64,000 bases of DNA, from NCBI GenBank assembly GCA_965198045.1, contig CBDAOL010000012.1, positions 310,001 through 374,000 on the forward strand. Direction: 5' to 3'. This stretch comes from CBDDEC01 sp965198045. Lineage in GTDB: Bacteria; Chloroflexota; Dehalococcoidia; UBA2979. Below the pieces are notes generated by a model that saw nothing but the letters and a program-made list of their open reading frames with translations, had not been told where the DNA came from and did not search any database. Made by a program: the position numbers and the translations under genes. Below are positions 26,390 through 35,297 of this stretch, in pieces; position 1 is the first letter of the stretch, and each line of letters begins with the position of its first letter.

Positions 26390-26428
26390 GCCGCGCCCCT
26401 CGAGGGCGAGTGTACCCGTGGCGAACAG

Positions 26429-27337
26429 CTAGTCCTCGTCGGGGGGCGTGCCCTCGGGCTTGCCGGTGCCCGCTGGCTTGCCCTTTGTTCCGGGCTTGCC
26501 CTGGGTGACGCCCTCCGGCTTGCCGGCGCCCTCTGGTGCGCCAACGCCCTCCGGTGGTCCGTTGGCCTGTTCTGGCCGCGAGTGTCCGAGGACGGTCACG
26601 CGGGTCACGACGCAGTCCTCGGCGTCCTGGCCGTCGGTGCAGGTGCCCTCGATGAGCACGACCAGCGGGTCCTCCTCGCCGAGCAACGTTTGCAAGTCGG
26701 CAATCGGGTCCTCTGATTTCTGGCCCGGGATCTGGATGCGAGCGTCGGCGGCCAGGTCGAACACTTCGATGCCGTCAGCTCCGTCCACCGCCACCGTGCC
26801 CGGGTCGCCGCCGATGATGGCCTCGAGGATTGCGCGCATGTGGAGGTGGCCGCTGCCGCCGACGTGGCGGATCAGGTTGCCCGCGATCTCCTCGCTGGGC
26901 TCGACGACGACCGCACCAAGCGCGTTCTCGCTGGCGTTCTCCGCCTGCCGTACGGCCGCGGACCCTGGCTCTTGCTCTCCCTGAACCGCGTCCTGCACCA
27001 CCTCGCGCAGGGAGGGTCCGAGGCCGCTCGCCTCGGCCGCCATGCCGCTGCCGAGGAGAATCGCAGCGGCGGCCACCGCGACGGCGACGCGGTGCGACGC
27101 GGTTGCGGTCCAGAGTGAAGTGAGCGCGCCGCCGGCTCCGAATAGCGCCACGGCCGGCCAGCCGAATCGCCTCGATCGGGTGGACTCGCCGAGGGCCATC
27201 GCCACGCGGGCGCGCACGCGCGCCTGCCCGTTCGCTGCGGACGGCTCGGCGGCGTTCATGCTTGTGAACAGGTCGGAGATCGAGCCGTCGAGCTCGTCAT
27301 CGAGTCGGCGGCCCCGGAACCAATCAACGATTCGCAT
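26429..27337 (-). CDS. Anti-sigma-factor-like membrane protein with Pro/Gly/Lys/Glu-rich tail
   Basis: A 302-residue protein following an ECF-type sigma gene by 69 bases. The first 75 residues are cytoplasmic and hydrophilic, resembling anti-sigma proteins encoded after sigma genes; a hydrophobic stretch (VAVAVAAAAILLGSGMAA) spans the membrane; an outer domain of about 130 residues follows, then about 45 residues rich in repeated KPEG/GxPEG units. No zinc-binding HxxxCxxC is seen, so it is not a classical ZAS protein. The anti-sigma role is inferred from operon position and topology. AGGAA precedes ATG 27337. Confidence 0.68.
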   Translation of the reverse strand: MRIVDWFRGRRLDDELDGSISDLFTSMNAAEPSAANGQARVRARVAMALGESTRSRRFGWPAVALFGAGGALTSLWTATASHRVAVAVAAAAILLGSGMAAEASGLGPSLREVVQDAVQGEQEPGSAAVRQAENASENALGAVVVEPSEEIAGNLIRHVGGSGHLHMRAILEAIIGGDPGTVAVDGADGIEVFDLAADARIQIPGQKSEDPIADLQTLLGEEDPLVVLIEGTCTDGQDAEDCVVTRVTVLGHSRPEQANGPPEGVGAPEGAGKPEGVTQGKPGTKGKPAGTGKPEGTPPDED

Positions 27338-27406
27338 GGCGACGTGTTCCTGTCGTCGCGCAGGAGGAAGTCCCGCACTCATCACAATGCCGACGACGCG
27401 CGGATG

Positions 27407-27958
27407 TCACGGTAGATCTCCAGAGAAATCACGCTTGAACGCCTGTACGGCGCGGTGCAGCAGCATGCGGAAGCTCCCATGGGACCGTCCCATGGCCGCC
27501 GCGGCCTCCTGTCCGGTGAGTCCGAGCACATAACCGAGCTCGATGGCCTCGCGGTAGTCGTCGCTCAGCCCTCCGAGCGTCTCCTCGATCTCGAGAGCCA
27601 GCCCCGGCTCGGGCGTGTGGGCGGGCATTGCTGCTGGCACCTCGGCGGAGGCATCGGGGCGTCGTGACTCGCTTCGGAAGTGCATGCGCAGGCGGTTGCG
27701 GGCGACCTTGAACAGCCAGGCGCCAAACGGCTTGCCACGCCACTGGAACCGCGGGAGGCCGCGGAACGCGTCCAGGAACACCTCGGCGGTCAGATCCTCG
27801 GCCAGCGCGTCGTCACGCAGGCGCGCGCGCATGAACCCTTGCAGGCGCGGGTAGTACTCATCGAAGAGCGCGCGCCACGCTTCGTCCTCGCCGCGCCGCG
27901 CGGCATCGACGAGGGCGCGTTCACGCGCCAGGTCGCCCGTGAGTTCGCCGCTGCTCAT
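27407..27958 (-). CDS. RNA polymerase sigma factor, sigma-70 family (ECF type)
   Basis: A 183-residue ECF-type sigma factor with only regions 2 and 4. Region 2 covers WRALFDEYYPRLQGFMRAR through LAEDLTAEVFLDAF and GAWLFKVARNRL; region 4 covers LSDDYREAIELGYVLGLTG and the recognition helix AAAAMGRSHGSFRMLLHRA. A Pro/Glu-rich linker of about 30 residues separates them. It redirects RNA polymerase to its own promoter set. The downstream gene is the likely membrane-bound partner that holds it inactive. Confidence 0.93.
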   Translation of the reverse strand: MSSGELTGDLARERALVDAARRGEDEAWRALFDEYYPRLQGFMRARLRDDALAEDLTAEVFLDAFRGLPRFQWRGKPFGAWLFKVARNRLRMHFRSESRRPDASAEVPAAMPAHTPEPGLALEIEETLGGLSDDYREAIELGYVLGLTGQEAAAAMGRSHGSFRMLLHRAVQAFKRDFSGDLP

Positions 27959-28010
27959 ACAGGGATCATCGTCCCGGTTGGGCGGATCGTTGCGCCTGAC
28001 GCCGGTCGCG

Positions 28011-28370
28011 CTACTGCGGGTTGAACTCGATCAGCCGCAGATAGTTGCCGTCAGGGTCGGGGAAGGTCGAAATCACGCCTCCCCAGAACTCACGACCGGC
28101 TGTGCGGATGAATTCGACGCCATGCTCCTCCAGCCGTGCCTGTTCCGCCGCCAGGTCGGCTACGAACATGTTGATCAACACGCGCTGAGGCTCCTTCGCG
28201 GCGCCATGAGTCTCGCTGTGGCCATCGATGAGCAGGGCGGCGCCCGCCACCTCGAACGCGCCGTCGCCCATCTGCGGGTGGAGGGGTAGGCCGACGACAT
28301 CGCGATAGGACGTGGTGAGGCGCTCCGGATCCTCGCTGGTGATGTTGATGTTGAACGATTCGACCTGCAT
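28011..28370 (-). CDS. VOC family protein (glyoxalase/bleomycin-resistance fold)
   Basis: A 119-residue vicinal-oxygen-chelate fold protein: SFNINITSEDPERLTTSYRD at the start, VGLPLHP, and the closing FPDPDGNYLRLIEFN with the typical metal Glu. One VOC module only; it would act as a dimer. Divergent from the cupin gene with about 55 bases between, so the two may share regulation. Substrate unknown. Confidence 0.92.
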   Translation of the reverse strand: MQVESFNINITSEDPERLTTSYRDVVGLPLHPQMGDGAFEVAGAALLIDGHSETHGAAKEPQRVLINMFVADLAAEQARLEEHGVEFIRTAGREFWGGVISTFPDPDGNYLRLIEFNPQ

Positions 28371-28424
28371 CGGTGGCGACTCCTCCGGCGTTGACTGCGA
28401 GGCTGCGATGGTACGTTGGAACGC

Positions 28425-28862
28425 ATGACGGCGGAGTTCATTTTCAACCAACCCGCAAGCCGCGACGGCAAGCCGAACGAAGCGGGCGGCGATGTCTACG
28501 TCACGCTCGCGTCCGGCAGCGAGACCAGCGGCGGCTACTTCCTCACGCACGCCATCGTCCCGCCCGGCGGCGGACCGCCAGCGCACACGCATACGCGTGA
28601 GGAGGAGGCGTTCTACGTCATCCGCGGCAAGCTGACGTTCCTCGCGGGCGACAGCGAGGTGGCTGCGGGGCCGGGGACCTTCATCAACATCCCGCGAGGA
28701 ATGAAACATCGCTTCCACAACGATGGCGAGGTCGAGGCGGAGATGATCTTCTGGTTCGCCCCGGCCGATATCGAAGGCCTGTTCGCAGAACTCGGCGAGG
28801 CCCCGGAACGCCTCGTCGAGATCGGTAAGAAGTACGGCACCACCTATCACTTCGACGAGTAG
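28425..28862 (+). CDS. Cupin domain protein
   Basis: A 145-residue single-domain cupin. Motif 1 is HTHTREEEAFYVIRGKLTF with metal ligands His, His and Glu; motif 2 is GTFINIPRGMKHRFHN with the last His. It resembles quercetinase-like environmental cupins. ATG 28425 is used rather than TTG 28416; neither has a strong ribosome site. Divergent from the VOC gene. Function beyond metal-dependent small-molecule chemistry is not assignable. Confidence 0.92.
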   Translation: MTAEFIFNQPASRDGKPNEAGGDVYVTLASGSETSGGYFLTHAIVPPGGGPPAHTHTREEEAFYVIRGKLTFLAGDSEVAAGPGTFINIPRGMKHRFHNDGEVEAEMIFWFAPADIEGLFAELGEAPERLVEIGKKYGTTYHFDE

Positions 28863-28889
28863 CTCCGAGGCGATGCCAGCGAAGGACGC

Positions 28890-28919
28890 TTGACGGCCGC
28901 TTGTCGGATGCTGTATTTA
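28890..28919 (+). promoter_or_regulatory. Sigma-70-type promoter of the ArsR/SRPBCC operon
   Basis: TTGACG (28890-28895) and TATTTA (28914-28919) are separated by 18 bases and lie just before the ArsR-family gene. The following CTAGTTAGTTAG is an AT-rich repeat at the expected transcription start and could be bound by the repressor itself. Confidence 0.6.
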
Positions 28920-28952
28920 ATCATCTAGTTAGTTAGCCTGATGGTGAAATAC

Positions 28953-29366
28953 ATGACGACGACCACCGCCGAACGCGACCCACTCAGCGCCACCTTGCGA
29001 GCACTCGCGGACCCGACGCGCCGGGAGATCCTCGCTCGGCTCGCCGAGGGCGAGGCGTCGGTCAACGAGATCGCGGAGCCCTTCGCGATGAGCCTGCCGG
29101 CCGTGTCGAAGCACCTCAAGGTCCTCGAGCGGGCGCATCTCATCGAGCGCAGCCGCCGGGCACAGTGGCGGCCCTGCCGCCTGGCGCCGGCGCCGCTGCG
29201 CGACATCGCCGACTGGGTCGAGCAGTACCGTCGCCTCTGGGAGGGGCGCTTCGATCGGCTCGACGCGCTCCTGGACGAGTTGCAGGCCGACGCGGACGAG
29301 GTCGAGAGCGAGAGCAAAGAGAGCGAGACGAACGGCCCGGATCGGGGCGAAGGAGCAGCACCATGA
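28953..29366 (+). CDS. ArsR family winged-helix transcriptional regulator
   Basis: A 137-residue ArsR/SmtB-fold regulator. The core is LRALADPTRREILARLAEGE, EIAEPFAMSLPAVSKHLKVL (recognition helix) and AHLIERSRRAQWRPCRL (wing). There is no metal-binding ELCVCDL motif, so it belongs to the group paired with SRPBCC/AHSA1 proteins. Start 28953 (MTTTT) has GGTGA upstream; ATG 28941 is four codons longer. It ends in a Glu/Ser-rich tail and overlaps the SRPBCC gene by four bases (ATGA). Confidence 0.93.
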   Translation: MTTTTAERDPLSATLRALADPTRREILARLAEGEASVNEIAEPFAMSLPAVSKHLKVLERAHLIERSRRAQWRPCRLAPAPLRDIADWVEQYRRLWEGRFDRLDALLDELQADADEVESESKESETNGPDRGEGAAP

Positions 29367-29842
29367 CGACGACGAGCGACAGCGCCACCTCGGCGGAACA
29401 GGGCCTCACCATCGAGCGCGTCTTCAACGCGCCTCGTGACCTGGTCTGGCAGGCCTTCACCGACCCCGAGCAGTTCAAACGTTGGTACGGCCCCGCGAGC
29501 ATGACGGCGCATGTCTGCGAGATCGATCTGCAAGTCGGCGGCAGCCACCTGTTCGGTCTCGGCGCGGGCGATGGCGTCGACTACTGGACCACCGGCGTGT
29601 ACCAGGAGATCGTCCCGCCCGAACGCCTCGTCGCGACCGACGTGCAGTCCGACGCGGACGGGAACGTGATGGCGGGCACGCCGGAGACGATGGTCACGGT
29701 CGTTCTCGAGGATCTCGGCGACGGCCGAACGAAGGTCACGCTGAGCCAGACCGGCTGGCCGGACGAGATGATGGCCCAGGGCGCCAGCGGCGGCTGGAAC
29801 CAGGCACTCGACAAGCTGGAGGCGCAGCTGGCGGCTGCCTGA
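29363..29842 (+). CDS. SRPBCC/AHSA1 domain protein
   Basis: A 159-residue START-like fold protein: LTIERVFNAPRDLVWQAFTD, EQFKRWYGPASMT, YQEIVPPERLVATD and the closing SGGWNQALDKLEAQLA are the usual landmarks of the activator-of-Hsp90 homology subgroup. It binds a hydrophobic ligand in a deep cavity; the ligand is unknown. Coupled by ATGA overlap with an ArsR regulator, the commonest genomic partner of this family. Confidence 0.93.
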   Translation: MTTTSDSATSAEQGLTIERVFNAPRDLVWQAFTDPEQFKRWYGPASMTAHVCEIDLQVGGSHLFGLGAGDGVDYWTTGVYQEIVPPERLVATDVQSDADGNVMAGTPETMVTVVLEDLGDGRTKVTLSQTGWPDEMMAQGASGGWNQALDKLEAQLAAA

Positions 29843-29856
29843 GGCGGCGTTCGGCT

Positions 29857-30276
29857 TTAGCCCTCGGCGTCGAGGACCTCGGCGATCTGGTTAGCGTGCT
29901 GCTGGAGGTGAGCGAGGTTCCCCCGTAGCCGCCGCTCGGCCTCGTCGGCGTCCCGGACTGCGTTGCGGATGGCGGCGTGAACCTCGTCCCAGATCGCCAG
30001 CACCTCCTCGAGGTCATCCGTGGGCTCCTCGCCGACCTCGGGTGGTCGCTTGCGCCCGTCGGTGCGCAGGCCGATGCGGCTCCAGGTGACGCGCTCGGGC
30101 AGGAACTCGCCGAGGTGCAACTGCTCTGCAAACAGCAGGTGGCGGACGTTCTCGACGACCGACCACTCGCCGGGAGCCGGACGTTGCGCCAGCGCCCCAG
30201 CAGGAGTGCCCCTGAGCTTCGCAATGAGCGCGTCGCGGGCTTCGTCGATCTGGTCGATGAGTTCACGGTTGCTCAT
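29857..30276 (-). CDS. DinB-like four-helix-bundle protein
   Basis: A 139-residue protein with the DinB/YfiT arrangement: a first helix (MSNRELIDQIDEARDALIAK), RPAPGEWSVVENVRHLLFAE carrying the usual His, and a final helix with LAHLQQHANQIAEVL containing another metal-type His. Start 30276 gives family length. Convergent with the SRPBCC gene. A metal-dependent thiol-transferase or regulator role is possible; no specific function known. Confidence 0.85.
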   Translation of the reverse strand: MSNRELIDQIDEARDALIAKLRGTPAGALAQRPAPGEWSVVENVRHLLFAEQLHLGEFLPERVTWSRIGLRTDGRKRPPEVGEEPTDDLEEVLAIWDEVHAAIRNAVRDADEAERRLRGNLAHLQQHANQIAEVLDAEG

Positions 30277-30386
30277 GTTCAGCCGCTCCACTGCGTGACC
30301 GATGCTACGTGGATCGCCGCACCTGGACGCGGCCAACGAGGCCACGCGAGTAACTGCTGGTGATCGCGCGGTAAGCTCCGGCAGCA

Positions 30387-31148
30387 ATGGCGAACCCCCT
30401 ACACGAGGCGAATAGGCAACGCTGGGAGGCTGCGGCGCCCGGCTGGAGGCGGCTTCAGTCGAAGCAGCTCTGGCGCGTCGCGCACCAACAGCCGGACGCG
30501 GTTCTGCACGCTCGCGAGCGGGCGCGGCTCGGCGATGTGAGGGGCCGGCGAGTGTGCGTGCTTGGCAGTGGCGACAACCTCGTCGTCTTCGCGCTGGCCG
30601 GCCTCGGTGCTCACGTCACCTCGGTTGACTTCTCCGCCGCACAACTCGCCACGGCGCGTGAGCGTGCGATGCAACTCGGTCTGGAGATTCAGTTCGTCGA
30701 GGACGACGTCACCGAACTGTCAATCGCCGACGAGTCGTTCGACGTTGTGTACACCGGTGGCCACGTGGCCGTCTGGGTGAGCAACCTGGCGCGGTTCTAC
30801 GAAGAGGCGTCGCGCATCCTGGTTCCGGGCGGACAGCTCCTGATCCACGAGTACCACCCGTTCCGCAACATGTGGAGCGACGACACCGATCGCCTGGAGG
30901 TCGGGCACAGCTACTTCGACAAGACGCCACACGCGTACGAGGTCAGCGAGGAACTCTTCGACCGCAGCCCCGGCGATCTCACCCAGTACGAGTTCCAGTG
31001 GACCGTCTCAGACTTCTTCCACGCGGTGACGCAGGCGGGGTGCGAAATCGTGGAGCTCGACGAGTTCGATGCTGAGCCCCAGGGCTGGGAGATATCGCCG
31101 CTCAGCGGGCTGCCGGCGAGCCTCTTGATAGACGCTCGAAAGCGCTGA
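30387..31148 (+). CDS. Class I SAM-dependent methyltransferase
   Basis: A 253-residue methyltransferase. The SAM site is VCVLGSGDNLVVFALAGLGA (motif I, GSGDN), VTSVDFSAAQL (motif II) and SFDVVYTGG (motif III-like). The later part (HEYHPFRNMW, SYFDKTPHAYEV) matches a group of methyltransferases of unknown substrate found in soil bacteria. Single gene; upstream region of 110 bases shared with the divergent DinB-like gene. Confidence 0.92.
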   Translation: MANPLHEANRQRWEAAAPGWRRLQSKQLWRVAHQQPDAVLHARERARLGDVRGRRVCVLGSGDNLVVFALAGLGAHVTSVDFSAAQLATARERAMQLGLEIQFVEDDVTELSIADESFDVVYTGGHVAVWVSNLARFYEEASRILVPGGQLLIHEYHPFRNMWSDDTDRLEVGHSYFDKTPHAYEVSEELFDRSPGDLTQYEFQWTVSDFFHAVTQAGCEIVELDEFDAEPQGWEISPLSGLPASLLIDARKR

Positions 31149-31195
31149 AGCGCCGCCGCGCGAAGACGCCCGGTCTGGCTATCGGGCGCTGCTGC

Positions 31196-31511
31196 TCAGT
31201 TCGTACGCCAACGGTTGAGGCCGAGTTGTTCCCGTGTCTGGTCCGAGAAACCTTCGAGGCCCTCGCCCAGGGGAATGCCGGTCCCGTCCGCGATCCTGAT
31301 GTCGCTGGAAGTTGGCGACGACACCCGCGGCGTCCACCATGGCCAACTCGCCCGCCGCCTCTGCGACTGCCTGCCGCGCCACGGCGATCTGAACGACATC
31401 GCCCGCAACGATGGCCTCGGCGAACGCCGTCAATACGCCGCCGTGTTCGATGTGGCTCTCGCGCTGGCTGTCGACGATCGCCTCAAGCTCGACCTCGATT
31501 GACTCTCTCAT
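31196..31511 (-). pseudogene. Carboxymuconolactone decarboxylase/AhpD-like protein, frameshifted
   Basis: From ATG 31511 the first 70 residues (IEHGGVLTAFAEAIVAGD to VDAAGVVANF) match the CMD/AhpD-like fold, and the family's next block, IRIADGTGIPLGEGLEG, is found in the +1 frame and runs to the stop at 31196. The switch falls near 31303-31310. Removing one C from CC in the coding strand joins them as NFSDIRIADG. No CxxC peroxidatic pair is seen. It is the first of three neighbouring damaged genes; either a decayed gene or an indel error. Confidence 0.72.
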
Positions 31512-31547
31512 GCTGCTCACACGGAGCAGCGTCGCGTGGGCGGCAGC

Positions 31548-32298
31548 TCAGTAGAAGCACTCGTTGAGGACTGACACTCTCGCCGCGAGCAGCTCGATCT
31601 GAGGGCGGTTGAGCGCGCTGTCCTCGGTGGCGACCACGCCGGGCCCGCCCAGGCAGTGCGCTGCGCTGAGTGACAGGAAGCCTCGGGGCTCGTCGGGGAC
31701 CAGGCTCAGAGCACGGTAAACGTTCGGGGCCCCGGTCGCCGGCCAGAGGTCCTCCTCCGGGGTTCCAGTCAAATCAGCGTCGAGCATGGGTACGAACGCG
31801 GTGTCGTTGTCGAGGTTCGCCGGCCGGTAGCCGCTGGCCGCACCTGCTACCGGTTCCGGCAGCACATGCAGTGCGAGCCCCAGCGCCAGGCAGAAGCTGT
31901 CGATGCTCACCACGGAGGTGACGGTCCCAACCAACTCGACATACTGGCCGTCCGTCAGCCCCTGCTCGTACAGGCCGTCGAGCCAGGGCTTCGAGATTCG
32001 GCTCGCGTCGGTCACGAGGCGGTGGATAGCCTCGACAGCTGCGGCCGGAAGGCTGGTCTCGGGGGAATCATGAGCGCCCGAGACCGCATCCGGCGAGAGC
32101 GCCTCCTTGCGCTCGGCGCACAGACGGCAGTTCCACGCCGCGCGGGTCTCCGCGGCGATGGCGATGCGCTCTGCCGCCGTCCACCCATGCGCCGGGGCGG
32201 CCGAGTCGATCCCAGAACAGCCCATGCGTGTCGGCGAAGGCCGGACGCACCTCGTACGGCGCGTGCGAGAAGCTGATAGACGTCGAGGCCGTTGCCAT
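31548..32298 (-). pseudogene. AhpD/carboxymuconolactone-decarboxylase-like protein, frameshifted
   Basis: The start is ATG 32298 with GGAGG about 8 bases upstream (MATASTSISFSHAPYEVRPA). After FWDRLGRP the frame shifts by +1 near a CCCC run (about 32200) and continues as AHGWTAAERIAIAAETRAAW, CRLC, then about 170 residues to 31548. Removing one C restores a continuous protein of about 249 residues. The CxxC motif CRLC and the surrounding helices resemble the AhpD-like family. It is 36 bases upstream of another frameshifted member of the same superfamily. Confidence 0.75.
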
Positions 32299-32511
32299 GA
32301 AGAGCCTCCGGTGGGAGCTGGTGAGTCGCGGACGGGCGTGATCATAGCCGTCGCGCTGCGACGTCGCGCCGCGGACAGCTTCGGGCCGGCCATCGGACGA
32401 TCCTGGTTGGAGACACGGGGCTGCCAGATTCGCCGTGGCCTGTTCGCCAACGGTCGATCATCGGCTCGCGTGTTCGTAGGTGTTGTAGAACCTGACTCGG
32501 AGGAGCTAACC

Positions 32512-32884
32512 ATGTACTTCGCACTCTTGATTCACACCGAAGCGGCGGACTTCGCGGCTCGCCCGCCTGAGGAACGGCAGCGCCACGGCGAGGGCGTCGG
32601 GCGCTTTGAAGCCGAGCTCACCGAGGCGGGCCAGAACCTCGGCAGTGTCCGTTTGGGGTCGAGCGAAGGCGCCCGACTCGTGCGCGTCAGAGGCGGGCGT
32701 GCAGTGGCGACCGACGGGCCGTTCGCCGAAGGAGCAACTCGGCGGCATCTATTTCGTCGAGGCGTCGTCGCTCGACGACGCTGAGGCGATCGCGTCGCGT
32801 CTGCCGATGGCTCACTTCGGCACCGTCGAGGTCCGCGAGTGCGTAGGCGTCGACCTCCGCGGGCGGGTCTCCAGCTGGGAGTAG
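32512..32884 (+). pseudogene. YCII-related domain protein, frameshifted
   Basis: ATG 32512 follows AGGAGCTAACC. The first part (MYFALLIHTEAADF to ATDGPFAE) is the normal beginning of a YCII/DGPF-domain protein; the second part (KEQLGGIYFVEASSLDDAEA to the stop at 32884) is in the +1 frame. The switch lies at about 32724-32730; removing one C gives DGPFAKEQLGG. DGPF-domain genes often precede ECF sigma genes, but none follows here. Divergent from the AhpD-like gene. Confidence 0.78.
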
Positions 32885-33252
32885 GCTCGCGACAGCTGGC
32901 GGGCGAGCGCGTCACCACGCGGAAGGGCGACCTGCATCGCTCGTCCAAGACCACAGGTCCGCTCCCTCAAGCCGCCTCGCCAACTCCGTCAGCTGGGCGT
33001 GACGGTTGTGAAGCGAGTCACTAAGCGAATCGCCTGCTACGGTGGATACACGCAGCACCGGTGGAGGCCAGCGTTCAGACGCTTCCCGGTGACCAGATGC
33101 GACGCACGAACACCCTTCCTGTAGGTGGGCCCGCCTCGTCCAGCCTGCTCCGCGCGTAGACCCGCGCGGGGGCTCACCGCTGCCAACATCGGCCGCGCGT
33201 GCGCTCGGTGCACAGGACGACGAAACACGCACGGACACCTGTAGGAGAGAGC
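32885..33252 (+). other. Long leader region before the DEAD-box helicase
   Basis: No supportable gene in these 368 bases. It holds a perfect 7-bp stem with a 6-base loop (33150-33169) and CCTGTAGG twice (33118 and again directly before the helicase ribosome site). DEAD-box RNA helicase genes often have long structured leaders, so a regulated 5' UTR is possible. Confidence 0.4.
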
Positions 33253-34305
33253 TTGACCACCACCTTCGCCAACCTCGGCATTCCCGAGGGCCTCGCCGAG
33301 TACCTCGAAGAACTCGGCTTCACCACCCCGTTTGAAGTTCAGACCGCCACCATCCCCGATGCGCTGGCCGGCCGCGACATTGCGGCGCGTGCGCCGACCG
33401 GATCAGGCAAGACGCTCGCGTTCGGGCTGCCCCTGCTGATGCACGTGGAGGACGCGCGACCGCGCCATCCTCGCGGCCTCGTGCTGGCCCCGACCCGAGA
33501 GTTGGCCGAGCAAATCCGGCGTGAACTCGACCCGATCGCGCGCGCAGGCGGCCGCAGCGTGGCTGCCGTGTACGGCGGCGTCGGCTACGAGCCCCAGCGG
33601 TGGGCGCTCGCCAGAGGCGTCGACGTCCTGGTCGCCTGTCCCGGACGCCTGGCCGATCTCGTCAGCCGGGGCGACGTCCAGCTCGGCGAGGTCGAGGTCG
33701 TCGTCATCGACGAAGCTGACCGCATGTCGGACATCGGCTTCCTGCCGGAGGTGAAACGCCTGCTCGACCGCACGCCGGACGACCGGCAGACCCTGCTCTT
33801 CTCCGCCACCCTCGATGGTGAGGTCGGCGAGCTCACACGCCGCTACCAGCGCGACCCAGCGTTGCACGAGATCGGCGAGGCCGAGCCGGACATCGAGGAC
33901 ATGCGCCATCTCTTCTGGCGTCTCGAGCATGGCGACCGCGTCGACGTTGCCTCGGACCTAATCCAGGCCGCGGGCCCGACGATCGTGTTCTGCCGCACGC
34001 GGCGCGGCGCCGACCGCGTCGCGAAGCAGCTGGTGCGGACCGGCGCGACCGCGGCCGCGATCCACGGCTCGCGCTCGCAGAGCCAGCGTGCCCGCGCGCT
34101 CAAGTCGTTCGCGGACGGCAAGGTCGAGGCGCTGGTCGCCACGGATGTCGCCGCTCGCGGTATCCACGTCCAGGGCGTCGCCTGCGTCCTCCACTTCGAC
34201 CCGCCCATCGACCACAAGACCTACGTCCACCGCTCCGGTCGCACGGCGCGTGCCGGCGCTCAGGGCGTAGTCGTTTCGTTCGTCGCACGGGACCAGCCTG
34301 CGTGA
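33253..34305 (+). CDS. DEAD/DEAH-box RNA helicase (RhlE/CsdA-like), C-terminal tail frameshifted off
   Basis: TTG 33253 is the start (AGGAGAGAGC just upstream). The 350-residue core is complete: Q-motif (FTTPFEVQ), Walker A APTGSGKT, PTRELAEQ, DEAD variant IDEADRM, SAT, the ATDVAARGIHV motif V region and HRSGRTARAG motif VI. It ends abruptly at VARDQPA; the natural continuation (LRDAGQLVRNLRLRADL and a basic Arg/Gly-rich tail) is in the +1 frame up to 34600. Deleting one C of CC at about 34297 restores it. The core is probably active; the lost tail would bind RNA. Confidence 0.9.
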   Translation: MTTTFANLGIPEGLAEYLEELGFTTPFEVQTATIPDALAGRDIAARAPTGSGKTLAFGLPLLMHVEDARPRHPRGLVLAPTRELAEQIRRELDPIARAGGRSVAAVYGGVGYEPQRWALARGVDVLVACPGRLADLVSRGDVQLGEVEVVVIDEADRMSDIGFLPEVKRLLDRTPDDRQTLLFSATLDGEVGELTRRYQRDPALHEIGEAEPDIEDMRHLFWRLEHGDRVDVASDLIQAAGPTIVFCRTRRGADRVAKQLVRTGATAAAIHGSRSQSQRARALKSFADGKVEALVATDVAARGIHVQGVACVLHFDPPIDHKTYVHRSGRTARAGAQGVVVSFVARDQPA

Positions 34306-34648
34306 CGCTGGCCAGCTGGTGCGGAACCTCCGTCTGCGAGCCGACCTCAACACCCGCGCGCCGGCATCGCTTCAAGGCGCGGTCGAGCGTCTGGACGCCC
34401 ACCCTGACACGAGCTTCGCTGACGCCGACCTCGTGGCCGCCGAGACCGCGGGCCCAACGCGGCGCCGAGGCCGCCGCTCGGACGCCCGCTCAACCGAGCG
34501 TCGCCGCAACCACCACGCGCGCCCTCGAGGCGACGACCGTCCTCGCGGTAGGACCTCGCGAGGCGGCTCCCGAGGTCGGAGGACGCGAAGCAGCCGCTAG
34601 CTCAGCCGGCCCAACCGGCCCAGCGAGGTAGCGCCCTACCTACGAGAA

Positions 34649-34668
34649 AGCCGCCCACGACGGCGGCT
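34649..34668 (-). terminator. Hairpin terminator after the DUF1801 gene
   Basis: Arms AGCCGCC and GGCGGCT with a 6-base loop, followed on the minus strand by TTTCTC. It lies 26 bases past the stop of the gene at 34694-35092. The same stem sequence recurs at 35693. Confidence 0.6.
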
Positions 34669-34693
34669 GAGCATCCGTGATGGGGACCGCGAC

Positions 34694-35092
34694 CTACTCC
34701 CACTGCAAACGCATCTTCATGTCTGAGTGGGCAGTCTCGATAAGCTCTGTCAGAGCCGTGGCATCGAGTTCGCTCTCGGGCCTGACCTTGACGTGGCGCA
34801 TGAACCTGCCGGTGCCTTCCAGCAGGCGATCCGGGTCGGCTATCTCGGCGCCACGGAAGAAGCCGACATTGACGTGAGCTCTGAAGGCGTTGACGTAGGC
34901 GAAGGCTGCATCCTCTACACATGCGGTGGGATGGCCGTCATGCAATAACTCTCGAACATCGTCTCCACAGTCGCGCATGACCTCGAACCAGCGCTGCGCG
35001 ATTGCGGCCAACTCACCCACCTGCTCGTGCATCCAGGCCTCGATAGCTGGATCTCGCCGGACCCCATCTGTTAGTCGGAAGAGTTGGCTCAT
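34694..35092 (-). CDS. DUF1801 domain protein
   Basis: A 132-residue protein of the DUF1801 (YdhG/YjbR-like) fold. The conserved centre is FAYVNAFRAHVNVGFFRGAE, followed by DPDRLLEGTGRFMRHVKVR. I place the start at ATG 35092 (MSQLFRLTDGVRRDP), typical for relatives; the frame is open back to 35194 with two further ATGs. Function unknown; related proteins bind iron-sulphur donors or act in stress. It is the last gene before the accessory region. Confidence 0.82.
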   Translation of the reverse strand: MSQLFRLTDGVRRDPAIEAWMHEQVGELAAIAQRWFEVMRDCGDDVRELLHDGHPTACVEDAAFAYVNAFRAHVNVGFFRGAEIADPDRLLEGTGRFMRHVKVRPESELDATALTELIETAHSDMKMRLQWE

Positions 35093-35297
35093 GTCGGCGT
35101 TGATTCCGATGGTGGTCCAGACCGGGTGCGGTCTGCCTCGGATGGTCTCGAGGCGAGGCTGCATCGTAGCCGACCGACGCACCGTCTCTTCCATCGCCCG
35201 CGAATGTCGCGTTCACGCGTTCTCCTCGAGGGCTCGCCGCCGGCCGACAGTGTACTTCCGCCGAGTCGGGCTCAACTCTCTTTCAGACACGAGAATG

